NCBI GenBank assembly: GCA_949130485.1
Contig: OX422184.1
Span: 16,764,324 to 16,828,323 of the forward strand
DNA from: Agelas oroides
Lineage: Eukaryota; Porifera; Demospongiae; Agelasida; Agelasidae
Length of the DNA: 64,000 nucleotides
Direction of reading: 5' to 3'
This document shows, piece after piece, positions 57,771-64,000 of the stretch. How positions within the stretch are numbered: the stretch's first letter is position 1; each line of letters starts with the position of its first letter. The notes under the pieces are model-generated. The model did no database searches. It was not told the DNA's origin and saw only the letters and a program-made list of their open reading frames with translations. A program made the position numbers and the translations under genes.

Positions 57771-58173
57771 GATCGCAAGACCTGGGCCTGCCCAATGAGT
57801 ACAGTCTTGGCCACTGTGGCCTTTCTGCTGCTTCTAGACACAAGCTTGCTTTCACAAGCAGGCACTTCACACTACTCACAGCACACTACAGCACTCTACT
57901 AAACTCCTTTTTTTAATTTTTTTTTAAGTCAATCTAAGCTTATCTTCAAAGTTCCGACCAGGTTCCGCCAGGCCACATCTTAACTAACTTAATTATAAAC
58001 TGATTATTGGATGGCAATGCCGACAGGAAATGGGGAAAATCCCCAATTTTACGGACAGTGAACGGATGAAGTCTCCCAAAATGGACTGTGCGCTAAAAGT
58101 TTACAAAGACAAAGAATTCTATCAGCTTGGATTCCAGGTTTGTTGACCTTGAAAACACAGGGTTCCCTGCCAC

Positions 58174-58790
58174 CTTAAGATGCTGCACATAACTGAACTA
58201 TGAATATTCCACATGTTACATTTGTCAAGTCAACCCAATCCAGTGCTACCACAGAACAAACATGACACCACTAATCATATTCTTGAGGACCAATGAACGG
58301 AATGTTGCCTAGGGGTGCCACACAGAGCTAGCTAAATTCAACCTATTAATATGCATGAGGGGAGAGATTGCCTGAATTCCAGCCGGAATTACATGCCTTT
58401 AATGAGATTCATTGATCTCAATTTGGACATTAACAACATTCACGAGTATCCAAGGAGGGATAGTGAGATTCCTAGCCCTGTTCTGTTCGGGTTTGAGTCC
58501 ATGAAAGGCTTAGGGCATACTCATAAATATTCAACATCATTTACCCATTCCTTTCAACCCCATTTTCTAACCCTGTCCATGCAGCCAGGGCAAGAATTGG
58601 CCCACCTGGTCCCAACCATGGCGCTTTGACAGCCAAACCTAGCAGCCACCATGTGCATGTCACCCTGCGGGTGACCCTACCCACCTCCCCCTGTCCCATC
58701 CTTTCTGCTGATGCAGAACCTGCGCGCACAGCACGCAGAGACTATCTTTTCTGCACAGTGCTCAGTATGATGTAACCAAAAGTACACTTT
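58174..58790. repeat. Chimeric dispersed repeat
   Basis: 58174-58551 is a direct copy of 52101-52483. At 58564 the sequence switches to a close copy of the right half of the piggyBac-like element at 18908-19383 (GTCCATGCAGCCAGG... CCCTGCGGGTGACC). The junction is abrupt, pointing to insertion or template switching. Confidence 0.7.
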
Positions 58791-58833
58791 AAACCCTATA
58801 GTGCACAGTACAATATTGTTTAAAATGCAACTG

Positions 58834-59350
58834 TACAATATTACTTAAAACCCATCCACCTAGACAGACTATTGATGTACTCCAAAATGCAAAATACGGA
58901 AAGACAAGTAAATTGACAATTGGAACCCAAAATCCAAGAAAAACAGAAAATTGACGATTGGAATCCAAAACTCAAAACACAGAATATTGGCAATAGGAGT
59001 CCAAAATGCAAAATACAGCAAGATAAGAAAATTGACAATTGGAATCTAAACTTCAAAAATCTAAAAGTGCAAGAAGACTTGGAATTGTAAATTAGACCCA
59101 AAGTATGAAATGAAGTTGGAAATTTTATTTGTAAGGCGTGTCAATTGTCATTATCTCAAGTACGAGTAGTTTTTGCATTTCATTGTAGGGCAACTATCAA
59201 GGACTCCTACAAAGTGTTCATAGCCCCTATACAAGTCCAGATGCAGATAGCCGTGCCGGGGCTACCTTGCTGGACAGTAGTATCAATGCTGTGATTGGCA
59301 AAGTTCAAAGCATTTTCATTTCCGGTCAATTAAAAGTTATTCCGTTAATC
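58834..59350. repeat. Dispersed repeat, inverted copy of 43553-44260
   Basis: Carries the complement of the 45-50 bp TTTGGATTCCAATTGTCAA units (58880-59060), then, in the same order as the inverse of copy 1, the CATTATCTCAAGTACGAGTAG and GGCAAAGTTCAAAGCATTTTC segments. Shows the repeat is a discrete dispersed unit with defined content. Confidence 0.75.
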
Positions 59351-59780
59351 CATTAAGTTCACAACATCTGGTGCCCATGATGTAATTGCAATTACATCAC
59401 CACAGAAGAATGACCTTTGTACCGAAGAGCTACAAGCTTGCCAAGTCACTGGACGAGAGGTCAGTCTACCACTTAGAAAAGCTAGGTTCGGTTTTTTATT
59501 TTTTTAGGTAGAGAAAGGGGACTCTGGAGCTGACTCTGGCTTAAAATTTCACCTTGGGAGGCTGTTATATTCTTGGATGAAAGTCCATGCTGACATCAGC
59601 CTGGTAGGCTTTATCTGCAAGTGGGCTATATACTGCTGAGGGAGGCATACATAGCTAACAACAGAAATGATACAAGTGGAACCTCAGGTGATTCTGACAA
59701 GTGCAACACCTTCATTCAAGTTCACATACAAGGCAATGAGTGATGTGGAAGACCTCCCCCTCCCACACACACACATGCGT

Positions 59781-59784
<4 letters not shown>

Positions 59785-59868
<84 letters not shown>
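59785..59868. repeat. (CA)n microsatellite
   Basis: About 40 CA repeats preceded by a short ACACATGCGTGTA interruption. Any frame through it is an artefact of the dinucleotide. Confidence 0.95.
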
Positions 59869-59871
<3 letters not shown>

Positions 59872-60050
59872 CACCTATGTTGATGGGACTTTTTCTGCTA
59901 AAATAAACTTCAAGGGAGCATAGTCAACAGAACTTTCTGTTGTTCTACTGCTAAGTCACACAATTTAAGAATTCTGATCTTGAACTGTCAGAAGTAGCCT
60001 GCAGACTCTCCATATAAAGCAGCTGCAAAAAGAATGAACACCAAACATTA

Positions 60051-60178
60051 TCCTAACAGTACCCTTGTTCCCAAGCTCTCCCGCGATATCACGTGTGAAT
60101 CGATACCAGGCTCTCCACCTCCGTTTTTATTTTTTGTCAGGGCGAGGGGAGAGCCTGGGTACGAGGCTATCCTAACAG
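60051..60178. mobile_element. 110-bp MITE with perfect 9-bp target duplication
   Basis: The element spans 60060-60169. It begins TACCCTTGTTCCCAAGCTCTCC and ends GGAGAGCCTGGGTACGAGGCTA, so it has inverted ends of the TAGCCTCGTTCCCAGG family. TCCTAACAG is perfectly duplicated at 60051-60059 and 60170-60178. The smallest complete member in the window. Confidence 0.85.
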
Positions 60179-60714
60179 GGTGATCCTTATTTCAGTCCTT
60201 CTCCCACACATGAACTATACAGAATTGAAACAAAGGGATTGGAAAAAGAATTAGCCATGCCTAAGGCCTTCATAATTCTTTGGATTAGCTGTGGCTGGCC
60301 ATCTGTCCGTGTGGCTAGTGTTGAAGTCACTGTAGTTACGCAAGATTGTTCCTGGTACTTCACACTCCACAGGGCTGTTTTTTCTACAGTCATGCGATTG
60401 ATCAATATCGCCTGCTACAATAGTTCATAATAAAGTTTTTGTGGCATGTTGCATGGATAGATCCGGATCAAAAAACTATTTTACGTCACATTTGGCATAT
60501 TAAGCTATAGTTACATCAGAGGCACTGCATGTGAGCCTGCATACAGTGAAAACAACCTAAACTTCAGACTTGTAGATGTTCTACAAAAACTTGACACCGT
60601 CAGAAAGTTAGTTTGTTAGAACGGGTTTCGATCACCTATATAGTTGCCACTTGGACCAACTATACCAAAAAATCTCAGATCAACTGTGGCATTGACCTTT
60701 GCTACATCAAGTGC

Positions 60715-61000
60715 CAGTGGCGGATCCAGAGGGGGTTCCATGGGTTCTATGGAACCCCTCTTTTGAAGGGCTGCCTTCGAAAATACTATGCGCAAGCGTA
60801 CTATGTACACTACGCCCACACCGGAGCTACGCACTCCAGCTTCAACAGTAGCAATAACGCAACTCCTGTATCAAGAATTCAATGCGCGCATGGCCTACGT
60901 GCATGTATATACTACCAGAAGCACGTGGCAACCATAGAGACAATGAGCGAAGCGAGCGAGCGAATTAAAGCTTATTCATGCATTGCTCCCTCTGCAGCTA
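60715..61000. mobile_element. Possible hAT-like left end
   Basis: CAGTGGCGGATCCAGAGGGGG at 60715 is a typical hAT terminus and shares CAGTGGCGGATC with the complete MITE at 11483. It is followed by a small GGTTCCATGGGTTCTATGGAACC palindrome. No matching right end or duplication could be found, so it is probably truncated; the end coordinate is nominal. Confidence 0.4.
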
Positions 61001-61119
61001 GGGATAGCGATATGCTATCAGTATGAGAGCGCTTATTTTCCCGCGCCTTACGCGGATAACCAGCTGCTTTGCAGCCTCTGCGGCCCGAAGCGGAGTCACG
61101 CCTTTAATTCTGCGGGCTT

Positions 61120-61770
61120 CAAACACAACAACCAGAAGCAGGTGGAGCTCGCAGACAAAAGAGGAGAAAGGTGATTGAAAAAGAACAAAAGATAAAAACA
61201 CTTGCAGATGAGCAGGCTAATGGAGACAGGGATATTGACTCATACATTTCACCAATTAGACACTGTGTTGTTTCCTTTCATTTTAGCTAATATGTTTCTT
61301 GTTACACTGTTATAAAGTTCATTAATATAGCTACAATGTATATTTCTTTAATTAACACTCACTTAGCACCTTTTAGACATTTTGGCATTAGACATTTTGG
61401 AATTAGACATTTTGACTATTAGACATTCTGGGAATGATTCAGGTGGGCGCTCTTTCGCGAGACTACGGCAAGCGCTGTAGGTCTTATTCGCCGTATTAGC
61501 CTGCTACGTTGTTTATGAGTTCGCTAGACTGCAGAATAAGCTGTGTAGCATATGGCAACCGTGGCGTAAAGCGTAATGCGCTCTAGTTCCATAGTGACGT
61601 CATTTCCCTGATAACGCGTTTCCAATCCAGGTCTGCAGATGAGCTACTGAGTGGAGCAGAGAGTGAGGATCTGAGGGATGTGAGGGAGGAAATAAGGAGG
61701 ATAGACAGAGGAAAGATGCTGGAGAGGTGTGTCAAGGAATCACAGCTTATTGGGAAGGTGGGAAGGAGGT
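61120..61770 (+). CDS. Possible exons of an unrecognised gene
   Basis: Two open segments look exonic. The first, about 61115-61285, encodes a basic then acidic stretch (RRQKRRKVIEKEQKIKTLAD). The second, about 61633-61770, follows a TTTCCAATCCAG acceptor and encodes ADELLSGAESEDLRDVREEI and RRIDRGKMLERCVKES before a stop. Charged, helix-rich composition is protein-like, but no family is recognised and the joining of the two is not established. Confidence 0.25.
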
Positions 61771-61941
61771 AGCAGCGAGAAAGACTGAACTTGAAAATGA
61801 CGTTTGAAATCAGGATGGAGAGGCTGAAACTGGTATAGTTGTACTTTGTGTATGTATTTCGTGCTTTTTATGTGCATTTTGTACTGTAACTCACTAATGC
61901 TCCTAGTTGGACGATTACACATGAACCTTTTGAACCTCTTG

Positions 61942-62120
61942 AATACTTAAGCAAAAGCCGTCTAACTGGACTACAAATACCCTAACAGCTTATTTAATCG
62001 CCCAGCCTTCCTCTTTGAGTGCTTTTCTGATCAGTAAGACTCATAGAGTTGCGTAAAAGCCTCGCGGAAGGCAGCTAAACACAAAAGTGTGTGGTAGCGA
62101 AAGTGTTATGTTAGTTATTC
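61942..62120. repeat. Dispersed repeat, copy 2 (pair with 48031)
   Basis: Direct-orientation copy of 48031-48210, sharing AATACTTAAGCAAAAGCCGT and CTTCCTCTTTGAGTGC with point differences throughout. Confidence 0.8.
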
Positions 62121-62199
62121 ATTGTTCAGACCACTTTCTCAAACCATAGATTAAACACTTTCCTCCAGTTCCGGACATTCTTTCACTAGGCATAGTGGT

Positions 62200-63990
62200 T
62201 CCACATCATCTGACATCACTCTCATCATCTCTGCACCCTTGCATCATTTAGCATGATCCTCCTCAGAAAACCTAGCATTGTCAACAGCAACCTCGACCTA
62301 ATTGACTCCAACTCCAGTGCCACATGTGCTGCAGTATTGGAATCATGCTTGGGCCACCTGAGGCATCACTTTGCCAGTTCCACCAAGAGGCTGTTCAATT
62401 GGTTGATCAATCCCTCCTTTAGGATCCAGTTTTCACACCAATACAAGACCACAGGCATGAGTTGACACATGTCTCAATCACTGAGATGCCTGAACACCTG
62501 CCAAAACACCTTGGAAAGTCCCTATACTCCCAAACTGAAAGATGGCTCTCCTTGCCTTACTGATTCCTTCCTCAACTGCCATAGTAGCAAACAGATCCCC
62601 CTCCACCTAAACCCCAAACACCTCGCCTTTGAACTACTCAGATCACACTTCCACCTCCAGGTCACTCCCCATGTCAGCTCTTCCTCTGTGGCAGTCAAAA
62701 AAAATCACATCACACTTAAGCTTCTGGACATTCACACACAGGACGTTTGCAGCACAAAATCGCCCCACCAGACCCACCTGCACCTCCAGAGTTTCCACAG
62801 TGGTGGCTAACATATCATGATGTTGTCGGCATGTGCAAAACCACCCGCATAGAAACTATTGATAGTAGCTAAGGCCTAACCCTGAAGCTTCCAGCTGTTG
62901 CAACAAGGGGTTCATGATCAGGAGGAAAGGCCGGGGTAGGGGGCAGAACAGAACCCTGCTTCACACCTTTCTTGATTTCGAATTCCCCTGAAAGAGCCCT
63001 GTCCAATCTCACTTGGCCAACTGCTCCCTCATACCAACTCTTCTACACCCTCCATGTCTTTCCATTAATCCTCATATCAAACAGCCTGTTGAAAAGCACC
63101 GGGTACTCAATGGAATCAAAGGTTTTGCTCTAAGTTGTACAGGCACATATGAACTCTACTGCCCCCTCTCACATACCTCACTATGGCCTCCTGGGTGCAT
63201 CAGCACAGGATACTCTCTTCCGATACGCAGCCTGCTTGATGTGTGGTATGCCAGCTTCCTGAAGCAGGTCCTTCATTCGATCCAGCACTAACACTTCTAG
63301 CATTCTCGCTAATATACAGAAGACAGGGTGACTCCACAATAGCTATCTGTTTTAACTAGATTTTTGCCACTGCCTTTGTACACTGGAATGATCATTCCTC
63401 ACTTCAGTGTGCTTGGAACTTTCTCTAACTCCACTATAGCATTCAACACATTTTTTTAGCCAAACTAGCACCTCACTCCCAACCCCATGCAAGTGCTCTG
63501 CCATCAACCCCTCTGGACCTGCCGCCTTCCTCTTCTTCAGCCTGGAGAGGGCATGCTCTACCTCCACAGCAGGAAACAGAACATCCAATATGCACTCCTC
63601 GTTCCCCTTGGATAGCTCTGTCAACTCCTGTATCTTCTCTGCCAGACTCCTCAAAACGCTGCACCCAAATCTTCAACATCTCCTTGTCACTCACAATCCT
63701 ACCATCCCTCATCAGCTTCGAACAAGACTTTTTCCTTCATTGAGGTAGCCTGAACCAGCCACATGCACCACCCCGAAACAGTTTCTCCCTCTTCTGTATC
63801 CTCCCCTCCTCCTTTGCGGCACATTCCTGACCCTTCTTTGCACAGCTCTCCTCGCCTCAACTCACTGATCAAACAGCTTACCCTCACTTGGGCAGTCCTT
63901 TCCCTTCCTTCCAACAGCGAGGAGTGTCTTCTTTGCCGCAACCACCCACCTGCTTGATCTCTTCAACCACTTGTGCTACGTCAGCATAAC
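62200..63990 (-). pseudogene. LINE (non-LTR retrotransposon) reverse transcriptase remnant
   Basis: Reading right to left, the DNA encodes EVEHALSRLKKRKAAGPEGL and MAEHLHGVG (about 63560-63460), the start of a non-LTR reverse transcriptase palm. It then reads FAHADNIMIC (about 62840-62810), a decayed form of the FADD catalytic box, and near 62400-62290 WCENWILKEGL-like C-terminal sequence. Frames change several times and stops are present. The element runs to or beyond the right edge of the window. Clade not determined. Confidence 0.75.
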
Positions 63991-64000
63991 TCCCATTTAG

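Noticed and set aside
59667..59906. 79-codon frame containing a poly-HT tract
   Set aside because: Produced by the (CA)n microsatellite.

Overview
The window is eukaryotic: genes are split by GT-AG introns, there are no operons, and most of the DNA is transposon-derived. The gene families (a DEATH-NACHT-LRR receptor with a decayed relative nearby, a kelch protein, a WAT1-like EamA transporter, a multicopy integrase-core gene) fit an early-branching animal. A marine demosponge is my best guess, made by inference and not by a search.

0-20 kb is the main gene region. A 49-codon transmembrane exon (1296-1442), a 951-codon DEATH-NACHT-LRR exon (4065-6917) and an Ig-like exon with two short tail exons (8977-10130) are all on the + strand and phase-compatible. 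They could encode one membrane-tethered NLR with a C-terminal Ig domain. A diverged duplicate of the transmembrane exon lies at 16158-16313 and is phase-compatible with a kelch gene at 17705-19723. Between them, on the - strand, is a proline- and tyrosine-rich terminal exon (16570-17180). A 33-bp minisatellite, a hAT MITE with perfect 8-bp target duplications, a piggyBac-like element nested in a hAT-like element and a fold-back element fill the gaps.

20-33 kb: a MULE-like element carrying TTAGGG repeats, a degenerate NLR pseudogene interrupted by foreign DNA with a chromo-barrel-like segment, Gypsy integrase and LINE remnants (the LINE ends in an ATCT repeat), then a 15-exon WAT1/EamA transporter on the - strand (26755-30843) whose 337-residue frame can be read end to end.

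33-42 kb is dominated by a roughly 179-bp satellite of about 27 units (34085-38992). It lies between inverted GTGTGCTA-rich arms that may be the ends of one 7.8-kb element. 42-64 kb is almost entirely mobile DNA: nested MITEs with 9- or 10-bp target duplications, a decayed integrase-core gene, a RING-like pseudogene, a Merlin element with a transposase remnant, long fold-back elements, dispersed repeat pairs, a (CA)n tract and a LINE reverse transcriptase remnant reaching the right edge.

Exon boundaries were read by eye from splice motifs and phase, and family calls rest on motif recognition. No tRNA, rRNA or CRISPR array was seen.
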